NCBI RefSeq assembly: GCF_026914185.1
Contig: NC_070563.1
Coordinates: forward strand, 5,229,001-5,293,000
DNA from: Puccinia triticina
Taxonomy: Eukaryota > Basidiomycota > Pucciniomycetes > Pucciniales > Pucciniaceae
Direction: 5' to 3'
DNA length: 64,000 nucleotides
The stretch's first letter is position 1, and each line of letters begins with the position of its first letter. The notes beneath the pieces are model-generated. The model saw nothing but the letters and a program-made list of their open reading frames with translations, did no database searches and had not been told where the DNA came from. A program made the translations under genes and the position numbers. This document shows, piece after piece, positions 31,681 through 43,433 of this stretch.

Positions 31681-34048
31681 CCGAAGGCACAAGCAGGCCA
31701 TGTTGCCAAACCTCTCTCCGGCGTTTTGAGAGATTTGATTATAGGTCCCATTGGTACGGTGTCAACAGAGCTTCACACCTTTCTAAATGAAGATAAGCAT
31801 GATTTAAAACCCAACAAGAAATTAGAACCAATTCTAATGATGGACGCTACCCTGGTTGCTTCTGTCACACCGGCTCCCAGTTTGAGAGTAGTCATAATGC
31901 TATTTGCAGATACTGATCACTCGGCTGAGATATTAAGAATATTTTGGGAAAGAAATCTGCAGATTGAAATCGTCAAGGGCTACTGTGCCAAAAAATGTGG
32001 TGGAATATCACATTCTACGCATCTCAATGTTGAACAAAGTCCTACAGCGGCGACTACAATTTACGGCTGCAAAAAAACACTCTTGCCACACCAACAAGAG
32101 CCCCTAGAGTTCATTCTGCAGCCAGAGTCCCCGGAATTAACCATCCTGTCCAAATTGTAGAATTTGTCAACCTGCAAGTGGCTCAGGGAATCGTTCAATT
32201 GTTTAGTCAATATCAGTAAAAGCGGGCCTGCCAATCACAGCACTCAGGGGTCAATCTTAGCAGATGATATGGGACTTGGGAAGACTTTAACTTCCCTTGC
32301 ACTGATTGCAACTTCAAAGAATGAGGCGGAAGCCTTGGCTAATACAAACAATAAGCTTGCAAAGGCAACGTTGGTCATTTGTCCATTATCAACGCTGGGT
32401 AATTGGGAGGCAGAGATTCATAAGCACCTTGACTTGAATGCTGTCAGATATGTTGTGTACCACGGAGAAGCGCAAAAAAAATTGAACGGACCACTGCTTT
32501 GGACGTACAATATTGTTCTTACTAATTACAACACGGTATCCAATCAATATGAGTCAAATTCAGATGTGCTGTTTGAGTGAATGTGGTTTTGCACTATTTT
32601 GGACGAGTCCCAGTGAGTAAATCTATCAGAATAATTAAGCCAGCATTTTTGCAACACTAATGAGTATCATTTTTGAATTAGCTTGATTTGTGACACTTTG
32701 ACTAAGCAAAGCCAGGCCATTCTTGCATTAAAGAGCCGTCAAAAGCTATGCTTAACTGGAACCCCAATACAAAATCAGCTGGGCAACCTGTACACCTTGC
32801 TCCATCTTCTATGTGTGGACCTGTGGTCAAGGAAAGAGGTCTGGCATACATTCATCAAGCCAAACATCCAAAGAAAATCACCGCAGGCAATTGAGCTGGT
32901 TCAACGGCTAGTTGCCACAGTTTTGTCAAGGAGATTAAAAAGTGATATAATCCAGCTGCCATCAAAAATAGATGAATTTGTGGAACTAAAACTAGCGCAG
33001 CCATGGCAAAACGACTACCAAAGGTGATGTTACAAATTCGCCAAGGAGTTTGGGGTTGACAGGTCTGCAGGGATCTGGGATTTGGCCGAGTTTTGTCAAC
33101 GGTTAACAATGCTGCAACTTTATTGTGATCACCCAGCATTGGTTGATGCAAACCAATTCCACTTATCTCAGAAAGAAACAACATGGTGAGACAGCTCAAA
33201 AATAATTCATTTGATAACCAACCTGAAGAAGCACTTGATATCTGATCAAAGTGGGAAAGTGGCAAAGGCAGTGGTTTTCTCTCAGTGGACTGCATTCCTG
33301 AACATGTGAGCTTTCCTTTGGCTGATTAAAAAGTTGGATTTTGGCAATCCATTGAAGTAGTAAACATATTCCAGTGTTGGTGAGGCGCTCAGGGAAGAAC
33401 AGATTCTTTTCAAACAGCTTGATGGGTTGTGCTCAGTCAATTGCAGAGAAAAGAGCTTGGAAATCATTAGACAGGCGCCAGCAGTTCAAGTTCTTTTAGC
33501 TACAATTGGAGCAAGGGGGGTGGGGATAGACTTGACTTGCACTCAGAAGGTTTATTTGATGGTAAGTGTTTTGGGGTGAACAACATGATTGAATGAACGT
33601 GCTCATTGACAAGTATGATCTGAATACACCTCAAGAACCCGTGTTGGAATCCAAGTGTTGAGGATCAGGCAACAGATCGTGCTTATTGTCTGGACCAATT
33701 TTGCCCCACTCAAATAATAGGTTACTTCATAAGAGGGAGCATTGAAGTGAACATCATGGAGGTGCGCTCTACAATACTGAAGTGTGGTTGAAATTCAGGC
33801 GTTCCCTGATCCCTCTTGGCTTGTGTTTGGCAGAAACAAAAGCGGAAGAAAGAGCTAGCAGAGTGATAAAGCATGATTTACATCTTTTGACAAGAATCTC
33901 TACCGACAAAATCCACTTTGCACACAGATTGACGTTTGATCAAAAGATCAAGAACAACAAGGAGGTGATAAAGCTGATTATGGAATCCATTGATTGTCAG
34001 CGGCAGCAAAACAATCAAAGAGAAGGAAATTATATGGCATTGTTTTGA
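31681..34048 (+). pseudogene. SNF2/RAD5-family ATPase relic
   Basis: The N-terminal part (GHVAKPLSGVLRDLIIGPIG) resembles the region before the ATPase in HLTF/RAD5-like proteins. Then come Walker A in SILADDMGLGKTLTSLALI (about 32250-32305), ICPLSTLGNWEAEI, the Walker B box ILDES with an intron after 32611 (GTGAGT to TTAG at 32679), LCLTGTPIQNQLGNLYTLL, and helicase-C motifs KAVVFSQWTAFL, LLATIGARGVGIDLT and WNPSVEDQATDRAYCLDQ. Introns of about 70 bp are visible. Stops fall at about 32158, 32578, 33026 and 33187, and the motif VI Arg is Cys (codon 33687-33689). Such enzymes remodel chromatin or act in DNA damage tolerance. This copy cannot be functional. Confidence 0.8.
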
Positions 34049-34607
34049 GTTTGTAGGACTTCCTGGGCTACAATAGGTTGGCTTTCAAGGAATAGGGGAT
34101 CATAACAGTTCTGAGGCAGCCCAACAGAGACCTGTTGAATTTGAGAAGTGTTGATAGCGTTTTGTTGGCGTAATTCCAGTAATTTTGCCCTCTGAACGTA
34201 TTGCTCACCGCGTTGCTTGCTAAGATGTTCCACAGTGACCTTGTCCAATTTGTGAGCGAATTTGGTAAATTCTTGGGAGTGCCACGGTAAGTGCATGCGG
34301 AAGAGCCCCCCTTGGGTGTCTTCCTTGGTATTGGACGTGCAGGCTGAATCCATGACAATCCGGACTATACTGGGTGGGAGAGACAAGGCCATGCATGTAT
34401 TGACCCAATGATTGGTTAAATATAGCATGTGGGGCGCATAGTGCACCAACAACCCAGATGAGCATTATATTGATGGAAGGAGGAAAAAATTATTTTGGAC
34501 ATACCAGTTTGCTTCTTTTGCTTTTCTTTTTGTGGGCGGCCTTTGCCATTTGCCAGTTGGGGTTTTGGGAGGTTTGACGGAGTTCGGATTGCCGGTGAGG
34601 GACTCAT
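34030..34607 (-). CDS. Unrecognised ORF pair, possibly one two-exon gene fragment
   Basis: 34607-34416 begins with a basic, Pro-rich N-terminus (KGRPQKEKQKKQTG) and is followed in another frame by 34452-34030: 140 codons with MDSACTSNTKEDTQGG, EFTKFAHKLDKVTVEHLSKQ and LPQNCYDPLFLESQPIVAQE. A splice near GTATGTCC (about 34507-34500 on the minus strand) could join them. It has the feel of a rust-specific multicopy protein, but I do not recognise the family. It may be a gene fragment. Confidence 0.35.
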
Positions 34608-35410
34608 GTCCGTGCTAAGCGGCGGCAGTCGTGTGAGGGGAATGGGTGCTGTTTAGGCTGCCCTCGTGGTGGTGGTCCGTTGAGATGAGCGCAAAGAAAA
34701 AGGAATCAGTGATAGCTGTGTGGTTGGTGGGAGTGGTTTTGAGATGTTCGCCGGGGGTTTGAATCCTCGGCGGCGGTTATTTTGTTTTGAGGGGATGAGA
34801 GGAGTGATCTTAAAGAGAGGGAAGGAAGGGATCTCTGAAACTCTGATGAGAAGATGATTGGCGAGCTGCACTCGAAGGTTTTGAACTCTTGAGATAGGAT
34901 CTCTGAATCTTGATGGTCCGTATTCTGGGGATCAGAATGCCATGCCTCCCCCATCATCCAAGTTCGGCGAACTTGGACTCCGGGAGAGCCACATGTCACA
35001 TGTATTTCATCACATCCTCCGCGCGCTAGGCGCGCACACACACAAACAAGAGAAGCAGGAAAGGAGAAAACAAAACACAATGAAACAAGGAAACACAGTG
35101 ATATGAGGCAGAAAGAAAAGAACCAAAGAAGAACAAGGGAAAAGATGAAAGAGAAGGCAGAACACACTCAAGGCAGACAAAAACAAAAAGAAGAGAAAGA
35201 AAACAAACCAGAGAAGAAACCCACAGCAGATGCTGTGTTAGGACCAAGAAAAGTGAAGGGGACTGGGAAAGAGAGAAAAAGGTGGGATGGAAGGATGGAA
35301 AAGGAAGGGGGAAAGGAGTATGGAAGAGAGGGGTGAAAGATGAGGAGAGATGGGGGGAGGATGAATTCTTGAGGGTCTTGAGGATCTTGATGTTTTTTGA
35401 GACTTGAGGA

Positions 35411-35863
35411 ATGAAATTAAAAGCTGTACTCTTGATGACAATCCTGGCGGCGGCAATGCTTCTGACTATTGGTATGACTGAATCTACTACCCGGTGGCCT
35501 GGAACCAATACTCAAAACAAACTTAAGAAAAAGAATCTGATGCTCTCTATTGCTGAAAATACGGTTAAACTGAGTATGCAACATTTCTCAGTTCCAATCA
35601 AGAAGCTTCTACTCCCAGAAACCTGGGTTGTTTTACGTGGCTTGAAGGAGAATTGGTTATCTTTAGTTCCTTGCGCGCAACACAAAGAAGTAGATCGCTC
35701 AAACGATGAAGGCACTGCTGTAAACAACACTGACACCGCGGGTGGCACTGATCGTGAAAATCAAAACACAGGACAAGATAACCAAAAGAATACTGAGAAC
35801 GATACTAACAACAACAAAGACAACAGTTCTGAAAATTCTGCTGATGAAAGCAGAGAGTTGTGA
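35411..35863 (+). CDS. Small predicted secreted protein, candidate effector
   Basis: An uninterrupted 150-codon ORF. Residues 1-23 are a clear signal peptide: MKLK, then the hydrophobic core AVLLMTILAAAMLLTIG, with likely cleavage shortly after. Residues about 25-95 are basic to neutral with a single Cys (LVPCAQH). Residues 95-150 are low-complexity and rich in Asn, Asp, Glu, Thr and Gln (NNNKDNSSENSADES). No transmembrane segment follows the signal. The form (short, secreted, lineage-specific) fits rust candidate effectors, but there is no homology evidence. The upstream 35030-35400 is purine-rich (AGAAAG, GAGAGG) without a clear TATA box. It is the only unbroken non-transposon frame of note in the window. 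Confidence 0.5.
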   Translation: MKLKAVLLMTILAAAMLLTIGMTESTTRWPGTNTQNKLKKKNLMLSIAENTVKLSMQHFSVPIKKLLLPETWVVLRGLKENWLSLVPCAQHKEVDRSNDEGTAVNNTDTAGGTDRENQNTGQDNQKNTENDTNNNKDNSSENSADESREL

Positions 35864-36099
35864 ATGTTTCTTAGCATTTCTTTCTGCACCAAATTTTATC
35901 AACTTTATTTCCTATAGATATGTCTTCCCCAGGAATTATACTCCTATTTGTGCCTGAAAAAACCAGTATATCAGTGTGGAAACTAGTCCAAAAGCACTGT
36001 GATTGGAATGAAATCTTATACTCTTTTCACGTGTCTACTAACATTTGGAGGTCTTGGGTGAAAACCCATACATATAAAATCTGTTCTTTTTGTTTTGCT

Positions 36100-36240
36100 A
36101 TCAGATGTGCTACAGGCAACAGTGAAAGGCTACACTGTGCTACCAGAAGCGCCTGCTTTAGCGCAGCACAGCGGTTACCTGCTACGCGCCTATCCCAAAA
36201 AGCTGTAGTGCAGCACTAAGGCTACACGTAGCCACAGTGG
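36100..36240. repeat. Short imperfect palindromes rich in GCGC/GCTA
   Basis: Sequence such as GCTACACTGTGCTACC, TTTAGCGCAGCACAGC and GCTACACGTAGCC folds on itself. It resembles the palindromic block at 61020-61300 in composition. Confidence 0.4.
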
Positions 36241-36242
36241 TC

Positions 36243-36901
36243 CACTGGGCTTAGTAGGAAAATTACTGATATCTTTATGGCTTGTATGTTACACATCCAA
36301 AAAGTCTAAAATATTCAGGATTATTTCAATCCTGTATATTCTCCGTGCCCTGCAATTTTTAGCAATGGTGTGGCTTCATAAAATGAGATATAAGGGATGC
36401 GCTGCGGTCTTAATAGTAAAAAACTGGCTAAGTGGATATTTTTTTTGTTACATGTTCCATAAGTCCAGAAACTTCAGGAGAGTGAAATCTATGCATATTC
36501 TCTATGCCCTTCAAATTTTTTCAATAAGTCTACTGCAGAAGATGAGATATGAGAGGTGTGTGGTGGCCATAATACCTACTAGTGCGCGCCCCTTATATAT
36601 CATGTTCTGATTGTGTTTTATTCCTGAAAATTGTAAATCACAGGGAATTTACATAGATTTCACTTCCCTAATGTTTTTACACCTATAGGACATGTAAAAA
36701 AAAAACTATCCACTTGCCAGAGTTTTCCTATTAAGACTGCCGCACATCCCTTATATTTCCTTTTGTGAAGTCACACCATTGCTAAAAATTTCAGGGCACG
36801 GAGAATATGCAGTGTTGAAATAATCCTGAAAATTTTAGACTGTATGGATGTGTAACATAAAAGTTGTAAAGATATCAGTCATTTTCCTACTAAGCCCACT
36901 G
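36243..36901. repeat. Long foldback repeat with about 212-bp arms
   Basis: Left arm 36243-36454 and right arm 36691-36901 are inverted copies at roughly 85-90 percent by eye (ends CACTGGGCTTAGTAGGAAAA and the reverse complement). The spacer contains a third, more diverged copy in direct orientation (CATATTCTCTATGCCCTTC against TATATTCTCCGTGCCCTGC). It could be a MITE derivative. A transcript through it would form a long hairpin. Confidence 0.82.
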
Positions 36902-38023
36902 CGCACCCCTAATTTCTCCTATGTTTGTAGGCCCTCAATAATTATGGTTGTGTTGTAAATCATAGCAAAGGTTGAACTTAATTATGGGGATTGTTACAGA
37001 GTTATTTTCAAACAAATGTAGGTTTGGTGAAATAAGCACTGACTTGAGATGTTTTACTAAGCTAAGCGTATCACTCCCACCATAATTGGGTGGAGGATAT
37101 CTAAGTCAAATGCACATAATCACTCAGTCAATTTGATCTGGGTTGAATCCAAGTTCTATCCCAGTTTAAATAGCATAATATCAACCTGGTCAAATATGCT
37201 CAATTATTCTGCTACTTAATGTTTCTTGAAGATACCCTAACCCAATTTCATGATTCATTTGTTTTAAGAATTTTTATGAAAAAATACCCTGGAGCATTCA
37301 ATTTGTAGAGTGCCTCAATAAACATGGTGCCACTGAAATATTTTAGCTTATGTTATTGGAACTTTTCATCCAACTTTCTAAGTGACATATAAACATCCTT
37401 TTGGGAAGTTTTATAAAACCACAACATATCAATTGCAATTACAAAATTATGTCTCAAAAAACATGAGGCACTAAATCAACTGTTTACTTGGAATTCAGTA
37501 TACCATGACTTGTGGCTGGTATCTTGGTTGAAACATTTTCAACTAATTTGGTGATTTTCAGTGGCACTGATTTTTTAGCAAGCAATCCACACATTTTAAT
37601 CATATAAGAAAGCATAAAATTAGGTTGGATATCTCACACAAAACCAATGAAGTTGTTTATTTCAAGCATGCACCTTTCCAGTGTCCCTGTGTTGGCTGAG
37701 GTTTACTTGGCTTGATTTTATGATTCCAGGTGGCAGATTATTTCTGTTGAATGTTTCTTTAAAACAATCAGTCACTGGAAATTCAAGATTAGGCTGATAG
37801 TTATGTAATTGGAATAAGCTGTAAATTATTCTTGAAATAATAAACACAAATTTTTTATCTATTCACAAATCTATGATCACTATATTTGAATCTAGCATTT
37901 AAGTCTGATAGATTGAAAACATTTATTTTTTTGTGTAGCAAGGATCTTAATTTAGTGAATAAATTTAAATATAATCACAAGACATGATTCACTCCAAAAT
38001 TACTGTGAGGATGTGGATAGGAG
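36902..38023. other. AT-rich spacer without recognised genes
   Basis: No coding similarity or repeat structure noticed. Confidence 0.5.
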
Positions 38024-38180
38024 TAGAGATGGCCCCAGTGGACCCGGGTACCCTTGCAGGACCAGGGTAGTCCTGGAGTACACCGGCCGGGGACCTCTGG
38101 CAGGCTGGGTGCGCCGGCGGCACACCGGCGGTACACCCGGGTGTTGGGCGGCACACCGGCGGTACACCCGGGTGTTGTCA
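38024..38180. repeat. GC-rich repeat block starting with a hAT-like end
   Basis: TAGAGATGGCCCC at 38024 resembles the hAT MITE end at 46768 (TAGAGATGGGCGC). A direct repeat of CGGCACACCGGCGGTACACCCGGGTGTTG follows, occurring twice near 38118-38176. No matching right end is visible, so it is probably a truncated non-autonomous element. Confidence 0.45.
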
Positions 38181-38249
38181 TTTATTTACCCGCTGCTCTT
38201 CAGGTTTTTTTTATCATCATTGACCTCAAGACATCGTAATACCTCAAGA

Positions 38250-41200
38250 ATGCCACCCAAACGTCTTTATCAATTCCACTGAGGTTCGCAAATGCCACAG
38301 CTTAAAACTAGATCACAAAGAGCTTACCATAAGAAAAAGCAAAAGGAAACAGCTGCCGAATTATCAGACATTGTTGCAACTAGCGTCCCAGTCCCGCCCG
38401 CCAAAGAGATACCGGACAAGACCCCATTAGGTTATGACAACAACCACAACGACTTGCTGGAAAACCAAGACCACTGGGAAGATTTACCTGACAAGATGAG
38501 ACCCAAGGAAGCTGAAGCACTTTGACAAATCCAATCGCATCATCAAGCCTGCATTCAGCAGCAAAAGATGAAAAACTGGAAAGATCTCATGCAATCGCTA
38601 TTACCCGCCTACCTGCACTTGAAAAAAAAAAACACAAAACTGGACTCAGGCATGTTTGCTTGACAATTTCTCCAAGGATCTATGTGATTGTGCCGCCAAA
38701 CAACAAAGTCTTAAAGAGGTTGATCTGATTGATCTGATGGGTACGTCAAACCATTTTCAAAAACAAAATGACATCAAGCTCTGAGATCAAATTCTGAATA
38801 TGTGCGGCAGGACAAAGAAGAATCAAGATGAGGTTCTGCTCGTGCATTCCAGATTTGATTCACCTGTTGGCTCATGGTTATCTGTCAAGCACTCCTGTTT
38901 TTCCGCAGATAGCTTTTTCTCTTCGGCTATTGAACTTTTACGATCTTCTATGGAACATATGCAACGCGCAACTCACCCCATTTACTGAAGTCATGCAACG
39001 GTGGAACGAATCAAGATCAATAAAGTTGTCTGTCAAGGAGACAAACAAGGTATGATTCATATTATCTCCTTCCTCTTCCAACACAAACTGATTATGTTTT
39101 GATAGCCCCGGGATTTACAAAAATGCCTCTCAGGTTCAGTTGATGTGTACAGGTATTTGAAGAGGTTGGAACAAGATTTAATCCAGACAACAACATCAGT
39201 CTCTTTGCAAGATGTTTTGGCCCAACTGTGCCCCGCTTGTTTTGGAGTATCTGTTTTGCTGACAAACAAATAACAACCAGAAGACTCCAATCAGGTCTAC
39301 ATATGCCTTGATGGTAACTTCCAACATCGACATCATGAGAGAGCTTCAAAAAATCACCTGCCACTTCAAACTCCAAATCTATTCATTACTCCAGACGAGA
39401 TAAAGGCTACGGATGACGAAATATTAACCCACGAGAGAGCTCAAAAAAAAACTCAAAAGGCGGTAAGGTCTTTTATCTAGCACATTTTTGTAACGCAGAG
39501 AATGCATAGACCCTGATCAGCTTGGGCAAATTGGTGTTTATAGAAAGATAGATGTACGGAGCAGCACAAGGCAGCTGATGATTGCCGCAATGCAAGCACG
39601 TGGAAGGGATGGGATGACACGGGTCTGTTTGGATGCTGCTGTTGACATGATTCAGTAATCTATTTTTGCAACATCCACAAATTGGGTGAGGGACGTGGTC
39701 TACCAATGTCCATACTCAAGCGTCTGCTGCTATCTGATCTGAATCCAAATATCCAATTCGGAGTCCTATACTATATTGGCTGTACAATGGGTAAATTCTT
39801 TGAGTCTTGGAAACTTGACTGAGCATCTTCCCAGGATGAAATTTGCCACAGCAGTCTTTCATTTGTATGTTCATGACTGGTTGTGTCAACTAAAGTTTAA
39901 CCCTAGGTACAATGATGGATGGGGCCTAACCGATGGTGAGGGAATGGAGCGTCTTTTGTCCTATAACTCTTGCCTTGTGGGCCTGCTGCGACAAGCAACA
40001 CGTAATCATCGACTTGGGGCACTTAATCATCACAATTTGTTCCACAATTTTCTTGGAATAGAAAAACTGCGTGTGTATTTTATTACCCTTCAACTATAAA
40101 TTGCACCATACTATAAGTTAATTCATTCTTTAGTTTTGACTTTGGAAAGGAAAACTCACCACACTTTTATTTGCCAAAAACAAGCCCAAAACAAACTAGA
40201 TGATCTTCTTCAAAAGCCAAACCCACACATACGCGGCACAAACTTTACCGAGGCTTTCTTTTGAGAGCAATGGCAGACTCAGCAAGACTTCCAATTCAAT
40301 AAAAATCAGGAAGAGATCATACAGCAGGAGGAGCAAGCTCAGTTCTTTGAGCAAGGCGAAATGTTGAAGGGGCTTGCGTGCGTTAACAAAAACAAAAAAT
40401 TCTTTGCTAACTTCTCCTTCACCTTTTGACATTTTTTATTTGGTGTAGTGAGACTTTTGTCTTGGGTTTGCAAAGAGGGGCTCACTCAGATCCCACTTGA
40501 ATGATCAACCTGTTGCGCTATTTCCGATCACTTCTGGCCGCGCAGGATGCAGAGGCCAAGAAATTAGGCTCTCACTTTGGATCTGCTGAGCCAGAGAATA
40601 GTTAGTGATATGCTTTTAGTGAAATGCTTCTCATCTGCCTTTGTGTTATTATGGAAGAAAAGGTTTCAACTGATATTGACCTGCTCTTTCTGTGCAGAGG
40701 AACAACAGCGGAGACTGGGGCTGCTTTGGAGTGCTAAAACTGCACTTTACAAAGCTGCTGTTGAGATACAGGGAGAAATGCAACCCTTGCGCAATTCAAA
40801 AGCTCGTGGAGAACGGCTGGGGACTGTGCTGAAGGAGAAGATTTTTGATGCCCTCAATTGCCGGAAAAAAGCAGTTATAACGGTGTTGAACACGTTCTTA
40901 GCCCGGCGTACCGACTATCTAGAGCACCACTGTTCCAAACAGCTCGATCTGCCTGAAAACGCCCCAATTGCCTACGCACAATTTACGAAGATCCCTCTTG
41001 ATGACCCTTTTTGGAACGATGGCTATATGTGCCTATTGAAGGACCCATGGGCTCTTGATCCTACTGTACAAAACGGAATTCATGCTATGCTGGCGTTGGA
41101 CCGTTCTAAAGAGGAGCTCATCAATTGAATATTGAGCTCCAAAGGACTGTCTCGTGGGGGATGGCTCATAGAGATCAGCTAAAATCTCGTATTGATGAAT

Positions 41201-41455
41201 GCGTTCAAGGTACATTTTCTCATCTTTTTTTAAATGATCTTGATTGAATTGACTGACACAATTAAAATCTCAGGACCCTTAAGTGACAAGCTGAAAGATG
41301 CTATCAACAATGCGTTTGGCGAAGATGGTCACGGCGCCATGACTTTGCTAAGTGGCAAGAGTTTACTAAGGGACAAGCTGGAATTGTATCAACATCAGCA
41401 CAAAGCTCTACTTATCACATGGGCCGGTGTGGTAGACGGAAAAGTGGAAAAATAA
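38250..41455 (+). pseudogene. KDZ-family transposase relic
   Basis: Successive frames give a basic N-terminus (38292-38525), then (39112-39400) AQLCPACFGVSVLL and the DGNF box CLDGNFQHRHHERAS, whose Asp is the presumed first catalytic acid. Next come DDTGLFGCC-stop-HD (stop 39643-39645 in the usual CRHD) and LYYIGC, where the family has YDxxC, so the second acid is Tyr at 39772-39774. Then follow FHLYVHDWLCQLKFNPRY and LTDGEGMERLLS with the Glu. The helical C-terminus runs 40577-41128 (LGLLWSAKTALYKAAVEIQG) and 41234-41455. This matches Kyakuja-Dileera-Zisupton transposases, which are abundant in basidiomycetes. Many stops and frameshifts; TIRs were not identified. Confidence 0.72.
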
Positions 41456-42260
41456 AAAGTTTTTTCTATGCCACATAATTACTCATATTAGACCTCAAGA
41501 TACCATAAAATGGACCCAGAAATGGATTCTACGGCCAATTTCATTCCTAGTCACCACTGGAAGCACCCCTGGACCCCCTCTAGTGTGGAAGTTACACCCC
41601 ACCAAACACCTATCACACAGCCAGCCCCAGTAACCCAGCTGTCACCTGCTTCAACCCAAGCTTCACAGTAGTACACATATACACATCACAGGATACAAAC
41701 ATACATCTCCCTGTTAGGCTACACTCATTACATATTAACTGCATGCACTCCTTTATATACATAGTATGACATCATTTACACTGTTTCTGCAGCCTCAGAC
41801 TTTGTGTATACACTAATTACCCCTGTATGACAGCTCATGCAGTCTACTGTCACCTCATGCATGCGTTAGAAGGTTCTTTTGTATATTCTGACATCATGTA
41901 TGCACCCCTGGCATATTTAGAATGTTCTGTGGTATATTCTGACACCATCCATGCGCCTTTGGGGGGTTATGACATCATTTGTATCTACTCCCACCAGCTA
42001 AAATCCCTCACCCTGTTGTCTAGATTAGCTGAAACCCTAACCCACAAGCCCCTTTGGGGCTCCACTTTTGTCTATAAAAGGAGCTCTCTCCACCCCCAGT
42101 GGCCTGCTCCCCAGTTTCTCACCCAGAACTCACAAGTCACCCAACACTCATCCTCACTCAAATCCTAAAACCCTTATAACAATAAATCAACCCTTATAAC
42201 AAAGTAATTGAAACACTTACACGTTGCCAGTCAAACAGATTTCATCTGGAACAGACCAGA
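41456..42260 (+). promoter_or_regulatory. LTR-like promoter region
   Basis: A TATA box (TCTATAAAAGG, 42071-42081) lies about 100 bp upstream of an AATAAA signal (42181-42186). Upstream, CTGACATCATGTATGCACCCC-type motifs recur at about 41890 and 41940. The arrangement suggests a solo LTR, but I could not fix TG/CA ends or a target duplication. Confidence 0.35.
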
Positions 42261-42412
42261 CCCATCACTTAATAAAACTTGCCAAGCTGAGCTTGGTGGG
42301 TCTTGTTGACTGATAACAGAAGGGCAGAGCTTGCAACTCCATCATACCCTTCACCATTCAGCAAAAGGGTTTCATTACCACTTTTGAGTCTTACACCGGA
42401 ACCATAAACAAC

Positions 42413-42670
42413 ATGCTAGCAAAGCAATTAATACAGCGCAAATTCCTACCAGACATGTGGTTTGCCCCAATTGAATTCCTTGAGTCAAATATCTGTAACG
42501 AGCACATCTCATCGGGCCTTGATCTGATCTTGGAAGAAGAAGTACTCAATGATCAAGACTCAGATGTTGAATCAGGTGCATCGGAAGATTTGACTGAATC
42601 ACACAGGATTGAAATGGCTGACAATGACAATGAGCTTATTGACAGTCTCAAAAGTAGCCATGTCATTTGA
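42413..42670 (+). CDS. Short acidic ORF of unknown function
   Basis: 85 codons, and the frame is open upstream to about 42321. Sequence such as LPDMWFAPIEFLESNICNEH precedes an acidic tail (LEEEVLNDQDSDVESGASED). No family is recognised. It may be a leftover of a transposon protein. Confidence 0.3.
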   Translation: MLAKQLIQRKFLPDMWFAPIEFLESNICNEHISSGLDLILEEEVLNDQDSDVESGASEDLTESHRIEMADNDNELIDSLKSSHVI

Positions 42671-43433
42671 TCTTTCTCTTTTACATCTGATTGTCCTCTT
42701 TTACTACTTTTCAACCTGGCCCTTGTTCTGTGTTTTCTTCTTTGTATTACGGATCAAGAATAACTAGAGGCCAAGGCGGCTTTGCCGCTGAATATTCATG
42801 GGCCACCAGCACCACCTTGACCAAATGCATCTTCTTCAAATCATCCTTCTAGCCTATTTTCTTATGCTTAAACATGATTGGGCTAACCTCTAGTAACAGG
42901 GTGATTAAAAAGTAACTTTTGCAATGTGGTCTCAGAGAGGAAAATATAAAATTTCTTGCAAGTAGATTCCACCTCAAGTTGGCACATCACAAATTTTCAC
43001 ACAAACCTGAAACTGTGCCACATCAGTCATATTTTAGTACCAAAAAACTTTAAAATCTTTTCCTCTTCAGAAAGCTTGAAGCAACCATTTTAGTCAATTG
43101 TAATTGAATCCATTGGCTTGATGGAATGGAACTCAAGAATAAAAGTACTGAGGAAAGGATGCTCAAATAGGAGTACTTGGGAATTTAAAATTGGGAGAGA
43201 CAAGAGAAACAGAATATCAACAGCTAAGAGACTCGCCAAAATTAATACTTATCAGCACAAGGAGGTGTATCAACATACTTAGCCAAAAACAGGTTTATTT
43301 CTTTGAGGCTACCAATAGAATCACATTGATTACATAATAATTTTTGTCATTGTGGTGATATTTCAAAAGATACCAGCTAATACATTGCAATTACTATAAT
43401 TTTTTGCAGTGTTCATCAGGCCCACTCACCCCT

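Noticed and set aside
34706..35508. Leu/Phe/Ser-rich minus-strand ORFs that look like membrane proteins
   Set aside because: They arise from a purine-rich stretch (GAAAG repeats on the plus strand) and have no plausible domain or start.
41827..42168. 113-codon plus-strand ORF
   Set aside because: It overlaps the TATA-containing LTR-like region and shows no protein features.
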